DNA of 64,000 nucleotides from Mytilus edulis (taxonomy: Eukaryota > Mollusca > Bivalvia > Mytilida > Mytilidae). The position numbers and the translations under genes are program-made. Positions 22,899-33,958 of this stretch are shown here, piece after piece (position 1 is the stretch's first letter; each line of letters starts with the position of its first letter). Location: the NCBI RefSeq assembly GCF_963676685.1, contig NC_092346.1, positions 51,303,062 to 51,367,061 of the forward strand, given 5' to 3'. Below the pieces are notes generated by a model. It worked only from the letters and a program-made list of their open reading frames with translations, was not told the origin of the DNA and did no database searches.

Positions 22899-24089
22899 TT
22901 AAAACTCACTGTCTCGAGCCCGTGCATTAATTGTCATACAAAACAATTTCTTTACTTCATACTTAAATGTAGTGTCAAAAAATCCATATATGAAAGGATT
23001 AATAATGTGGTTAAAAATGTAAAAACGATAGAAAAACAAACATACAGCAATTGTTTTAGGTTGGTCAACCAGATTTCTCCAGAAGTTATGGTCCACTGAT
23101 TCCGTCACCATCAATGTGATACGAGGAGTAAAAGTGATCATGAAAAATAAAGTAATTGCCATGAACATGTATGTATAACGGTGTGTATGAAAATGCTGCT
23201 TCAAAGCTGAAACGTTTTCTTGTAATACATCAAGAGATCGTCGCTTCTTCCGTTGCGATGGTTGATTGTCATCTACAATGCTTTCCTGACTATTGTTCAC
23301 TGAAGACACAATGTCTATATCTATGCTGTCTACCGACGCTCTATTTTTACCGTCGTCTGTAGTTGACGTTGATATCGGTTTATTATTTTTGCCGAGCGGT
23401 CGTCGCCTGAGAGTCGTTGTTCGTCTGAAGATAATAAACTTTTTATATATCTGTTTTCCTATAAGAGCATAGAGAACGGTAAATGATATACAACCAGCAA
23501 TGGCCGCAAGGAATTCTAATATAGTGTATGTTATGACACTACTACGGAATAAATCGTCTGTTCTCCCGATTTGTCCACATCTTGATCCAATCACGGACGA
23601 ATTATTTGGATGAGGAAACTGCAATTCTCCGTAAAAGAATAATGTTGGAATCGAAAATATCGATGATGTAATAAAGCACAAAAAAATTGCAATCCGTTTC
23701 CAACGTAACGTTAATGTCAACAGTGGTTTGCAGACTTTCAGATAACGCTGCACTGCAATAACAACAAGCAGCAGCCCAGAAGAAATAGTCGTAGCTTGAC
23801 TAAAATACCATAACACTTTACATATAATATCACTTGTAAACTTGGCCGGAAGTAGATTTAACGCAAGGGCATACGCTGAACCAACCGAACATGCCGTTAA
23901 ATCCATCGTCGCAAGAACTGGAATGAAATACCGATCATCCTTTTTCTTCAACTTAAAAATGTATATGAATATTACTAAAACGTTACCGAATAATCCTATA
24001 ACCATATATAACACTAGAATTATATTGTTTACTATCAAATGATTGCTGAGCTGGTAGTTCCAGTTATCTAGAATTTCTTCTTCATCCAT
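22899..24089 (-). CDS. Class A GPCR, diverged family member
   Basis: The 396-residue receptor begins MDEEEILDNWNYQLSN after a good start context (AAACAAAATGG). It shows TM1 GLFGNVLV, DDRYFIP, TM3 ending QRYLKV, a long third cytoplasmic loop (about residues 215-300) rich in Arg/Ser/Asp, TM6 FFMITFTP, and TM7 NPFIYGFFD, then a short tail with CMT. It shares the DDRYFIP signature and overall plan with the two copies at 3490 and 12962 but is much more diverged and has QRY. An acceptor-like CTGTTTAG lies just upstream, so an untranslated first exon is likely. Ligand unknown. Confidence 0.92.
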   Translation of the reverse strand: MDEEEILDNWNYQLSNHLIVNNIILVLYMVIGLFGNVLVIFIYIFKLKKKDDRYFIPVLATMDLTACSVGSAYALALNLLPAKFTSDIICKVLWYFSQATTISSGLLLVVIAVQRYLKVCKPLLTLTLRWKRIAIFLCFITSSIFSIPTLFFYGELQFPHPNNSSVIGSRCGQIGRTDDLFRSSVITYTILEFLAAIAGCISFTVLYALIGKQIYKKFIIFRRTTTLRRRPLGKNNKPISTSTTDDGKNRASVDSIDIDIVSSVNNSQESIVDDNQPSQRKKRRSLDVLQENVSALKQHFHTHRYTYMFMAITLFFMITFTPRITLMVTESVDHNFWRNLVDQPKTIAVCLFFYRFYIFNHIINPFIYGFFDTTFKYEVKKLFCMTINARARDSEF

Positions 24090-24979
24090 TTTGTTTCTTT
24101 TAACTAAACAGCCTTATCTTTAAACTAGATACTTTTCCTATTACTCAGAGTAACAGCTTATATCTTATGATTCATTGTGATAAATTGAATCTTTTACAAA
24201 CCACAAAATGAAAATAAAAGTATTTCTCGTAATTTCATATAAACAATGCTCATAAAAGTTTATCCCATATAAAGTGCACATGTTTAAGGAAATGAATAAT
24301 CCAACTGTTAACCGGACCGTAACGGAAACGAGGTTGTCAAATTTGTAACGAATCTATAATAGTGTACAACAACCTACATATTATTTACATTTGTTAAATT
24401 AATGCATTGATGACTTTTGTTGTCATTAAAGCAATTTTTCTTTGTCAACGAACCATGAATGACGCTGTCACTTACGAGTATCTTATTATCAACGATTTTT
24501 TTTTAACTTGATTGTAGTATTTATCATGATCAGATTAATTGTGCAATACAAAAGCAATGTTTTATAGCTTAAAGCTTTTGTATTTTAGTTTCATTGCTGT
24601 CTCATTTTTGTTTAAGCCTAAAAAAAAATCTCCCAAGATGTATCGTGGAAGCCAGTTTGCTTTGAGAATGGGATATCGAAGATTCGTGGATCAAACCAGA
24701 CTTGAAAATTGTATTGTGTTTGCTACACTAAGCCTTAGTGGAGCAAAATCAAAATAAAGCAAACTGCATATAGGACTGGTCAACCCCGTTTCATTATGGT
24801 ATACCTTGGTAGCGTGACGTGTTTTCAAGCAGACTGTACTAGCAAGTTAAAAATCTGGCATAGTGTTTTATTTTAGTACAACTCGGGGTTTATGTTCATA
24901 TCACAATAACATATTCTCGTCCTAAATCTTAGCTTAATTTGCAATGGGTCAATAGACATTTAAGTCATATATCACCCTC
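24090..24979. other. Intergenic, 5' flank of the diverged GPCR
   Basis: AT-rich; would contain the receptor promoter on the minus strand. No clear core promoter motif or gene could be singled out. Confidence 0.35.
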
Positions 24980-25165
24980 CTTACTATCTTTGGTTTTCGT
25001 GTTTAAATTGTCTTACACTAATCATTTGAGCTTGCTTTTCGGTGTGAGCCAAGGCTCCGTGTTGAAGGCCGTAATTTGACCTATAATTGTTTACTTTTTA
25101 CACATTGTGTCTTAGATTTAGAGTTGTCTCATTGGCTCTCATGCCACATCTGCTTATTTCTATAT
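24980..25165 (-). repeat. Dispersed mussel repeat M1, diverged copy
   Basis: Reverse-strand M1 text (GTGTTGAAGGCCGTA, GAGTTGTCTCATTGGC, CATGCCACATCTGC). Shorter than the copy at 11,155. Confidence 0.65.
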
Positions 25166-25600
25166 AATAGAAAATGTAAAACTTTACAGAAGAAAATAAT
25201 TGAGAGGAAAAATGTTCAAAATTTCTAATATTTCCACAACTTAATCATACACATAAGCCTCCGGATAGCGTGCTTGACAATGATCAAGATGGTACGTATA
25301 TGTTAAATATTTAATGGCAATTAAAACATTACTAATGACACTAAATTATCTGGTATAATACAAACATAGCTGTAGTAAATGAAGTGATTAATAATTCTGA
25401 ATAACAACGCTTTTGAACACTTCATATTAGCTAAGGCAGCTCGTAAATAAGCTTCTTTCGTATGATTGTTTCACATTTTTTCATGTCCGTTTCATTGATA
25501 GCTGACTATAAGGTATATATACGAGGATTCTTTTCTCATTGCTAAAGCCGCAAGGTGATTGATAATTGCTTGCTTCCCTGTCATTTGAATTATGATAGAT

Positions 25601-25886
25601 AGGGGTCTCATTTTGGAGTGGGGGTTCTGATCCCGGATCCCGATTACTGTTTTGTCATATTCCCATATCCCGCTTACACTATGCAAGTAAGCAATTCTCA
25701 TTTTTTTTTTGTAATTTCCAGTGTCTCGCTAGACTTCATTTCCCGTTTTCACGGCACAATATTTTGACCTTCACACGTCACGCTTACAAAAAATCGGCAA
25801 TCCCGCGTCACGCTTATAGACCCCAATGAGACCAACTCGAGAGTTGTCTCAATGGCAATCATACAACACCTCTTAATATTTATATT
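25601..25886. repeat. CCCGCTTAC/CACGCTTAC repeat with an M1 fragment
   Basis: TCCCGCTTAC, TCACGCTTAC and similar text recur within 250 bp, followed by a short M1 piece (AGAGTTGTCTCAATGGCAAT). It looks like a dispersed noncoding repeat that I believe is common in mussels. Confidence 0.5.
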
Positions 25887-26985
25887 CAAAATCTTCGAAA
25901 GTCTTAACCAGAATCCTTAAAAACCAATATTAAAGGAAACTGGTAAATTAAATAGCAAATTATCTTCCTATCTAATATGAACAACCAACGGTGTCCATTA
26001 CAACAACAAGAAGATGTAACCATTCTCTTTATTTCATCATTTCTTAAACACATTGTTTATCCTTAAAATGATTTGAGAATGGTCTGCATTTGAAATTTCT
26101 CTTTTTATGATATTGTTATCCAATGCATCAGTTGTTGTTCGTCTTGTTTGTTTATAGTTTGTCATGATTGTTGATTGTTTAAACATTCACCGGCAAATAT
26201 TTCATGCATATTAAGGACGAATAACAATGTAAGAATTAGTGTTGGTAAAAAGGAAAAAGGAACTATTATTTTATGTCCACCCGCAATTAACAGAGTATTA
26301 GAGAGTATTGATGCGAATAAAGCCATGCAATAGCTAAAATATCACATATTGACATCTCATGAGTTGTTGTTCGTGTTTGTTAATGTGCATATATCTCTAT
26401 AGAAAGCGTCAATGTCCTTACTCTTAAAGATGCCGTCTCTCATTAGACTGAACGTATATGATATATGCATTGTTTTAATGAAAGTGAAAAATTCTGTTTC
26501 TGTTCAAAATTACAAAATTTATACTAGATATCTGAAACTCATTCAGCCTAAGTTTTGCTGAAATTGCTTCAGCAGTTTTAAAGCAAGCAAACTAGATGAA
26601 CAAATTCAGAAAAAAATCTTTAAGGGGTAGATTGTCAGTTTTAAACTCTTTTGTAAATCTTACTTTGCTGAACATTTTTGCTGTTTACAGTTTATCTTTA
26701 CTGCTCTACTAGTGGAACGTATCGTATCATGTTGTCAAGAAGAAAATGAATCTTAGTTTGCCATTCAGAAACAATTCTTTTCATGGACCTTTAAATCCTC
26801 CGTTCCTTGTGAGTCACATTGTCACAGACATTTTTAAACCCGAGACTATAATTATAAAACACTTACACGAAAGTAATTTGGCATCTGCCAAATCATATTA
26901 TTTAATAAAAAGCAAATTAAAAATAGTTAGGTTTTTTATTTTTTTTTTATATAAAACTTAATACAACTGTCAGGTGTTCATACTA
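25887..26985. other. Intergenic, no gene seen
   Basis: AT-rich. It would include the 3' flank of the coiled-coil gene on the minus strand. The small plus-strand frame at 26,746 has no recognisable content. Confidence 0.35.
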
Positions 26986-27092
26986 TTAAGGAGCCCATAT
27001 TGAATGATACGCTAAATATATCAGTGCCATGAATAACAAAGATAAAATGGCATTCTTCCAGTTCTCTTTCCGAAGCTGTTTCAGTGCGGAAT
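26986..27092 (-). CDS. CCDC167: CCDC167-like, last coding exon
   Basis: Starts after a TTTACAG acceptor in phase 2. It encodes the end of the coiled coil (SALKQLRKEN), the hydrophobic segment NAILSLLFMALIYLAYH, and a stop four residues later. This is a typical C-terminal membrane anchor. Confidence 0.85.
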
Positions 27093-30000
27093 CTGTAAAT
27101 ATATAATATTGCAAACATATATTCACGTTGTTGTCATACGAATATACCATCTTCAATATACAAAACAAAACACGAGAAAGGAGTTCATAAAATATATAAT
27201 ACGTTTATGATCCTCCTATAAATTGCGTGCAACAACTCTTTGAGGATTCCGTAGGAATCCGGGTCCGTCCGCCCTGATTTTGGTTCGCCCTAGTTACTGT
27301 TCGCCCTAGTTCCGTTTCGCCCTGAGACCGTTCGCCCTGATACCTGTTCGCCCTGATACCTGTTCGCCCCGGGTATGTTCGCCCTGATTTATATTTTTTA
27401 ATATAGTGTTGTGTTGTGTGTATTCAATTGAATATGTTGAAGTCAGTCTACAATTTCGCCGAATATTTACGTATAATACCGTAGACCTTACACTTGACTC
27501 AATTTCAGAGCTAATCTCTTTACCTTTTTTACGGTCGTAATAAACAACATTAACTATAAAGTCATCAACATCAAAACCTTGACTAAAAGCCATGTCTATC
27601 TTTTCTTATTTTATCAAGCAAACAATAGATTTTTTTTTTTCTCTCTTTTTCTCAAGAAAACAATAGATAAACTATCAGAGTAGGAACATATGCACCGGTT
27701 CCATAATCCACCATTGTTATAACCATATATAACAAATTTGTCAAAACACACTTGAGATCAAAGAAGCCAAGTCACGTTTTTACCCTTCCAAGCTGACTAT
27801 TTTATTTGAGAAAAATGTTATTTTCATTATTAATCCATCAAAGACAATTCATATACCAATCAGTGATATCAAAGATTTCAAATTATACCTAATCAGCAAT
27901 CAAAATTCAATCAACAGTAATTAAACGTAATTATAAAATAAAGTGTTTCAATGCAGCCAAGAATTTTATTTAATTTTAATATTCTGTATTTAACTTTTAA
28001 TAGATATACATAAATTTTAATATATATAAATATATATTTCTTTCATTATAAGTTTTAAATATAAAATATATACTATATAACATATAACATATACATTAAT
28101 GTACATATCATAAATGAAAATAGGGCGAACGAACCCAGGGCGAACGGATTACCAGGGCGAACAAACTCAGTGCGAACGAACCTAGGGCGAACATGTAATC
28201 AGGGCGAACGATTCCGATACCATTCCGTAGGTGGCATGTTGCAAGGCAATTTTCTGTTCCTTTCCAATATACCCTCATTTTCCAGTGGCAATCCAAATTT
28301 CCCAAACCTTCATCCCGAATGGCCTCTTATTACAAGACCTACCTATTGTATTTATTGTTAACTTGTTCTCATCCTGAACATGCATGAAATATTTGCAACT
28401 GGACGTTAAGCAACCAACAATCAATCATATAAATCTAATCTCAATGGACATCTCGGACTATTCTTATTAAATTTTTTAATTTAATGTATTACGGACGACA
28501 AAATGTCTGAATTTAAAACGAAAATCAAATACATTTCAAGACGTATCAAGTCAGAAAAATCCTCACAAAAAGACGACTCATGCAAAACCTAAATGATCAG
28601 AATAGTAAATATTCTTCCAAACAGATTCATTACTTAAAAATAATAACAGAAAAATGTATTACCTTGAATTGCTATATCTTTTTTTAGTCGCTTTTGTTCC
28701 TCAGTCAGTTCTCTTCTGAAAAGAAAACAGAAATGAATGTTTATCGTGTGCTTGTTACGTCTATTGTTATATCAAAAAGATGCATAGCTAGCATCTAGAA
28801 AAACTGAAACCAAAGCTAAAGAATTATTACTTCCAGCTTCTAGGTGTTCCAACTTTTGCTACAAAAAAACATCATAAACTATGCCATATTAAAGCATTAC
28901 TAAGCTGGTCATAAATTCGTAAAAATAATGCAACAAAAAAGAGAAGCCGTTTTCCTCTTGCGGATTGACTACTTACTAAGCCCAAGGAAGTTAAAAGGTT
29001 TTTGTATTAATAATTTCACTATTGATAAACAGAGATTATAGAAAAGTTGTTAAAATTCATGTTAAAGTCAAAACACTGACTACTCATGACTGATCTGAAG
29101 ATATTCTCGTTGACTAACGGTTCGCCATTCAGGATGACAGACCCGGTGCTAAAAAAAAAGAAGATGTGGTATGATTACCAATGAGACAACTGTCCACAAG
29201 AGACCAAAATGACACAGACATAAACAACTATAGGTCAACGTACGACCTTCAACAATGAGCAAATCCTATACTTATAGTCAGCTATAAAAGGCCCCGATAA
29301 GACAATGTAAAACAATTCAAACGAGAAAACTAACGGTAGTACCCTTAATAATAATAACACTTTAAAACATTGTGCTGTCGATCCCCTTTTTTAAAGTTAC
29401 CATCAGCAGTCTTTGATTGTCGCAGAGTTGCTAACTTTTGAAAATCACCAAAAATGATCTTTGTAATGATATGTCACTTTACTGATAGAAATGGGAACAA
29501 TAATTTTAAATATGTGTATATATAGTACACAACCGTTACTATCAAATAATTTCATATACAATTTCTACCATTATAATTATCTACTATATAAGCGCTATAT
29601 TTATTAAGATTTGCAATTTTTCTGTTTTTGGCGTGATTTAAAAACAGTTAAACTTCCAAATTTGTGTTTTCCAGTTTTTAACGATTTTTTGATGATTTTG
29701 CTATATTTTACCCAAAATCACTATTTACCCTTTTAAAGATTGCTATAAAGTTTTGAAATGATTAGAATAAAGGTTTTTGTCTTTTTTGAACTATCAAATG
29801 AACTTCTATTACCAATATTTATATTTTTCCTGTCCTGTTGGTAATCAATTCATGCTTTGTAAATCTCAAATTCCAACAAAATTCGGATGTTTTCACCTAA
29901 AATTTCATGTTTATAAAAAAACAAACTATTTTTTTATTATTTCATTTCATAAACACTGTATAACCTGTTCTAAAACATTTGATTTGAAATGATTATCATC

Positions 30001-31142
30001 AAAAATGAATGTTTAACAAGTTTTTCCCAGTTTTTCACTACTTTTGTCAAATTTTGCTATTTTTCACCCCAAAAATCCATTTTACCACTCCGATATCTTG
30101 GTAGACTTTTAGTATGTTACAAAGAAAGCCTTTTAGAATTGAAAAATATCAAAAATAATTCTGTTGCAATTTTTTTTTGAGGTTGGCCACATTTTTCATC
30201 TATTTTGATCAGACTATTAAAGATTACGTACGTTAGCAATTTGTAATAAGATTTTATTACTTTTATAACCACTTATATATGTATCATAATGCTCTATTGA
30301 TATCACGAATAATTTTGTTAAGGATAGACTAATATATCCACTATTGCCTATGCCGGTCAGCCCATATTAGATTATTAGTCATTATTTCTCTTTAAGGGTA
30401 ACTTCAATAATGTACTTATCGTGTTATTTCACAAATGTATAAAACGAAAAGTATGTAAGTATTTGTACTTTGTTTGGTATAATATTCTTTTTGTTTCAGT
30501 CTTAGACAAGGTTATTTTTAAAGTTCCTTCAATGCCAGAAAAAGTTCGGCACGATTCGCTTTCAATATTGATATTTTCATCCTTCACATAATTTGACTTT
30601 GATTTAAACAACTAAAAAGTTTGTATCATTATGGAACTTGACATAAAGTAAAGTCTATGGTTAAAGATAAATGTGTTTTTGGGGTCTTTTGTGGTTTCCT
30701 CTCCCCTCCCTTACAAAAATAAATAAACTTTTTGTACATAAATTAGGCCGTTAGTTTTCTCGTTTTAATTGTTTTGCATTTGTCATTTCGGGGCCATTTA
30801 AAGGTGACTATGCGGTATGGGCTTTGCCCGTGTTGAAGGCCGTACGGCTACCTATTGTTTTTAACTTCTGTGTCATTTAGTCTCTTATGGAGAGTTGTCT
30901 CATTGGCAATCATACCACATCTTCTTTTTTTATATTCAGCATGTATCAAGTAAACATAGTACACACTGAATAATAAATCAGTTTAACATTACAAAAGCTA
31001 CTTTGGAAAACCTATAACTTTCTATTCAGTAAGCGTGTTTATTTTACCTTCTTTGGTCTGTTAATTCCTCCAATCTGAGAGACTTTTCTATATCTTCAAG
31101 ATTCTCCTCATATTCTGATATTTGACGTTCTACTTCTTCTAT
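26986..31142 (-). CDS. CCDC167: CCDC167-like small tail-anchored coiled-coil protein (three exons found, 5' end missing)
   Basis: The coding parts are 31048-31142, 28663-28715 and 26986-27092. All have AG acceptors and GT donors on the minus strand and matching phases (95, 53 and 107 bp). Joined, they give a charged coiled coil with IEEVERQISEYEENL near its start and KQLRKENWKNAIL before a membrane helix, ending HSIWAP. This matches the layout of CCDC167, a roughly 100-residue single-pass protein whose tail has a similar LRQEN-KN motif and C-terminal anchor; its molecular role is poorly known. The first coding exon, expected upstream of 31,142, was not found. Only 255 bp of the 4.2 kb is coding; the introns carry repeats. 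Confidence 0.85.
27256..28221. mobile_element. Foldback element with GTTCGCCCT subterminal repeats, in the last CCDC167 intron
   Basis: The left arm (27,256-27,392) has about eight TTCGCCC motifs at 15-17 bp spacing. The right arm (28,121-28,221) has six AGGGCGAAC motifs in inverse orientation, around an AT-rich core with no gene. ATTCCGTAGG flanks it at 27,246-27,255 and 28,222-28,231, a clear 10-bp target duplication. A relative lies at 52,400-53,115. Long repeated arms and a 9-11 bp duplication suit foldback or Mutator-like elements; the class is inferred. Confidence 0.8.
28663..28715 (-). CDS. CCDC167: CCDC167-like, internal coding exon
   Basis: A 53-bp exon between a TTTTCAG acceptor and an AAG/GTAATA donor. 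It encodes RELTEEQKRLKKDIAIQ, a charged coiled-coil piece. Its phases fit both neighbouring exons. Confidence 0.85.
29152..29342 (+). repeat. Dispersed mussel repeat M1, plus-strand copy in a CCDC167 intron
   Basis: Begins AAGATGTGGTATGATTACCA and ends AACGAGAAAACTAACGG. It forms an inverted pair with the copy at 30,745-30,940, about 1.4 kb away. Confidence 0.8.
29343..30744. other. Intron interior, no gene seen
   Basis: AT-rich spacer between the inverted M1 copies, with diverged internal similarity (TTTTGCTATTTTTCACCC-type text near 29,700 and 30,055). No coding exon supported. Confidence 0.35.
30745..30940 (-). repeat. Dispersed mussel repeat M1, minus-strand copy in a CCDC167 intron
   Basis: Reads GGCCGTTAGTTTTCTCG at the left and CATACCACATCTTC at the right, the reverse of the copy at 29,152. 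Transcription of the intron would let the pair fold. Confidence 0.8.
31048..31142 (-). CDS. CCDC167: CCDC167-like, first coding exon found
   Basis: A 95-bp exon between an ATTTTAG acceptor and an AAG/GTAAAA donor. It encodes IEEVERQISEYEENLEDI followed by EKSLRLEELTDQR, which is coiled coil. The N-terminal residues lie in an exon further upstream that I could not identify. Confidence 0.85.
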
Positions 31143-31344
31143 CTAAAATTATAAACAAAAATAGCTTTCTAGAATTAAAAAGAACAAAATATTTCTACTT
31201 TGAATCATGGGAGAACTTATTTTTCTGGAGAGAGAGACATCAGTGAGATTGACTATGACCTACCGATTGCTGCTAAGTATCCAGTGGCAAGAATTACATG
31301 TATATTATCATAAATCGTTATGTGTGTACGGATAAATATGCTGA

Positions 31345-31485
31345 GTCGGCAGTGGCGAATTCAAAGGGGGGTTCCGGCCTGGACATTCAATGCATTTGAA
31401 TGGGGACGTCTAGTTGGATCCCCCTTTTATCCTGTGTTTGGACCCCCCTTTTTTTAAATGGCTGAATCCGTCCTTGATCGGATCG
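31345..31485. repeat. MITE-like repeat with GGATCC/GGGGGG text
   Basis: Starts near GGCAGTGGCGAATTC and ends near GGCTGAATCCGTCC, with CCCCCTTTTT runs inside. It resembles the elements at 36,748 and 60,380. Noncoding. Confidence 0.5.
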
Positions 31486-33958
31486 TTTATTTTAGCTAAG
31501 GGTTTATCACTTTACCAGGACACATTATGTTGATATTCTTCGCTCAATACCTCTAAAAGATTAGATTTACCAGACTCACAAACAGAAAATACAAATATAA
31601 AAAGTCCAGTTTGCATAGGATAAGGAATGCTTATACTCATTAAAAAATACCATTGTTTTATGGCAAAGGCATACACGATGTGGGCATTAGTTTAACCGGT
31701 ACCAGTTAGAGCATAATATACAATAATCGGACGATGTGACACTTTTTAAAATAATATAAAATAGGAATTGAAGGGAAACTCTTATCCAGGAACCAGTTGA
31801 GCAAATGAAATAAAATACTCATTGCCAACAGGAGCCACGTTAACAACTATTGCTACTATTGCTCTCTATAATTTATTCTATCTATCTAATTTCAATCATA
31901 CATGTATTTAAATTTAACTCGAGTTGCAGGATAAATGCTAATCCATAGATTATTTAAATGTTTCTACAAGTCAGATCAAGAGTTCTTTTTGACAATCTTC
32001 AATTATGAAACTAAATTCTAAATTCTTTACTTTACCATGAATGGACACTCGAGGAAAAAATGAGAGGCAATACAGTGTTTGTTCGATATTTGCATTTTCT
32101 CCCAATAATAAGTGTTTTAAAATAATTGATTGTTTTAACTACTACTTCATCCTTTTCTATAATAAAAATCAAGAACAAACAAAAAACACACAATTTACAA
32201 CGCAAACAAGTTTCAATTAGTTAAGACATCAGGAACAATGTAAACCGAAAGACGTTGATTTCTTTAATATTTCCTTTCAACATTTTGGTAACTTTTATCA
32301 ACGAAATATAATTAATAAAGCCAAAAAATCAATTTTCTGACCTGCAATCATGATAGCAGAATATTATTTTCTAAACGTCTTATATCAAAACAAAATTTAA
32401 AAATCCAGATTCTTAAAGTACGGCTAAATTAATACTGTGTTTTCATTGGATGAGAACTTGCAAGTGTGTTCTAAATTTATCTCAACACGTACGTGAATTG
32501 GATCATCATCATTGTGTAAAAATTAATCAGGTATGTGATTTAACTACAAGGACATTAGGTACAAAGGTGTCATAAAAGGGGCGCATGAGAAATAAATTTT
32601 CAAGTATTCATTATAGCATCATTTTGACATCTCGCTTGTTGTTTCCACACAAGATTTTTTTCCACTGTGAACCGGAGATTAGTCGTGGTCAATCATGGCT
32701 TTATAGGGTTGTCTCCCTTTGCACAGTACATCTAATATTACCGCAAAATTACCGAATATTCATTTTGATTCATAAATGGTTTCTACTTACTTTTACCGAT
32801 AAAAGAAAACAAATATGTATTATACTAATTAATGGCCCTTGATTGGCATCATGACAATAATATAAACTTTACAGTTCACTATATACTAGTATATGATACG
32901 TATAAGAATAAGAATAATATTAATCTAATCAAGAACCCATAAAGGGCATCATTTTACAACACAATATGATTGGAAAAAGCAAAACAGAAAAACTAATACC
33001 ATACTATAACGTTATGACCGTGATTTTTTTGGTAGTTTATGATGCAGAATGGAATGTTGCACTGTATACTACTCTGTCGAACATCTGTATTCAATAAATA
33101 TTTCAGTACAGACAAGATCAGTGACAAAGTAAGCCACGTGAACGTGGTCCCCTTTTCTTACATTGATCTGTTTTTAGTTTGTTTTCCGTCAATTCTTTCT
33201 ATGACTGTGTTGAGTCTTACATTGGGAGTAGTTTCCTAAAACAATAAACTGTGAACCAAAAAAAAAACCAGACTGGTTAATACCATATGTATACATCACG
33301 CAAACTATACAGCCAGGTTTGATGTTAAACTAGCTTTTTCCTTCATTAAACCATGCGGTGGCTGTCAATTGATTATAAGACACTTTCTGTTTTAATAATG
33401 AGGTTAAAACCTAAAAAATGGCGAAAACACACAGCAATAATAATAAATTATACATATTTTTTTTAATTAGTTGTGTGTTTATAATCTGTATGTACATCTG
33501 ATAAGAACTTTGATGTGTCTTTAAACAGATAATGCGGCAATCGAAAACTTTGCAAAGATGATGATTGATTTCGCTGTGCTTCGACTAGTAAACGAGTCAC
33601 CGTATAGATTTGAATTTTATCAGATTGGCAATGTATGTACACTATTTCTATCTGTAAGTGCTTTTGTTGATAGAGGTAACTTTGTCTAGTGCATTATTGT
33701 GTGTATTACCATTCTGTGTATAAATGATTGTTTTTTGCTATAAATACTATTCCATTCCAATATATCATATGCTGATTTCAGCATTATCGTTTGTTTTAAA
33801 TCATTCAAAAATTTAGGACATTCCATTCAAAACGTAAATCATTGCCAGTTGGTAAGCCATTTATTGTAATTTTGTCACTTTTTAATTTTATACAGATCAA
33901 AGAGAAAATCAGACAAAAGCAGTTTAATGACAAAGAAAAGAGAACGAAGTTAATAGCG
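31486..33958. other. Intergenic between CCDC167-like and ZNF-A
   Basis: No coding exon recognised, though the missing CCDC167 first exon (minus strand) and a ZNF-A first exon (plus strand) should lie here. A good minus-strand donor (AAA/GTAAGT) at about 32,790 has no open start nearby. An acceptor (TTATACAG) ends at about 33,895 just before the ZNF-A start. Confidence 0.4.

Noticed and set aside
25256..25275. Second end of the 328-3140 element (CTCCGGATAGCG)
   Set aside because: Only about 14 of 16 bases match the middle of the 53-bp repeat, with no CACAGTG and no partner end.
31785..31850. First exon of CCDC167 on the minus strand (NVAPVGNE-like)
   Set aside because: No ATG in frame and a weak donor; the similarity is too short to support.
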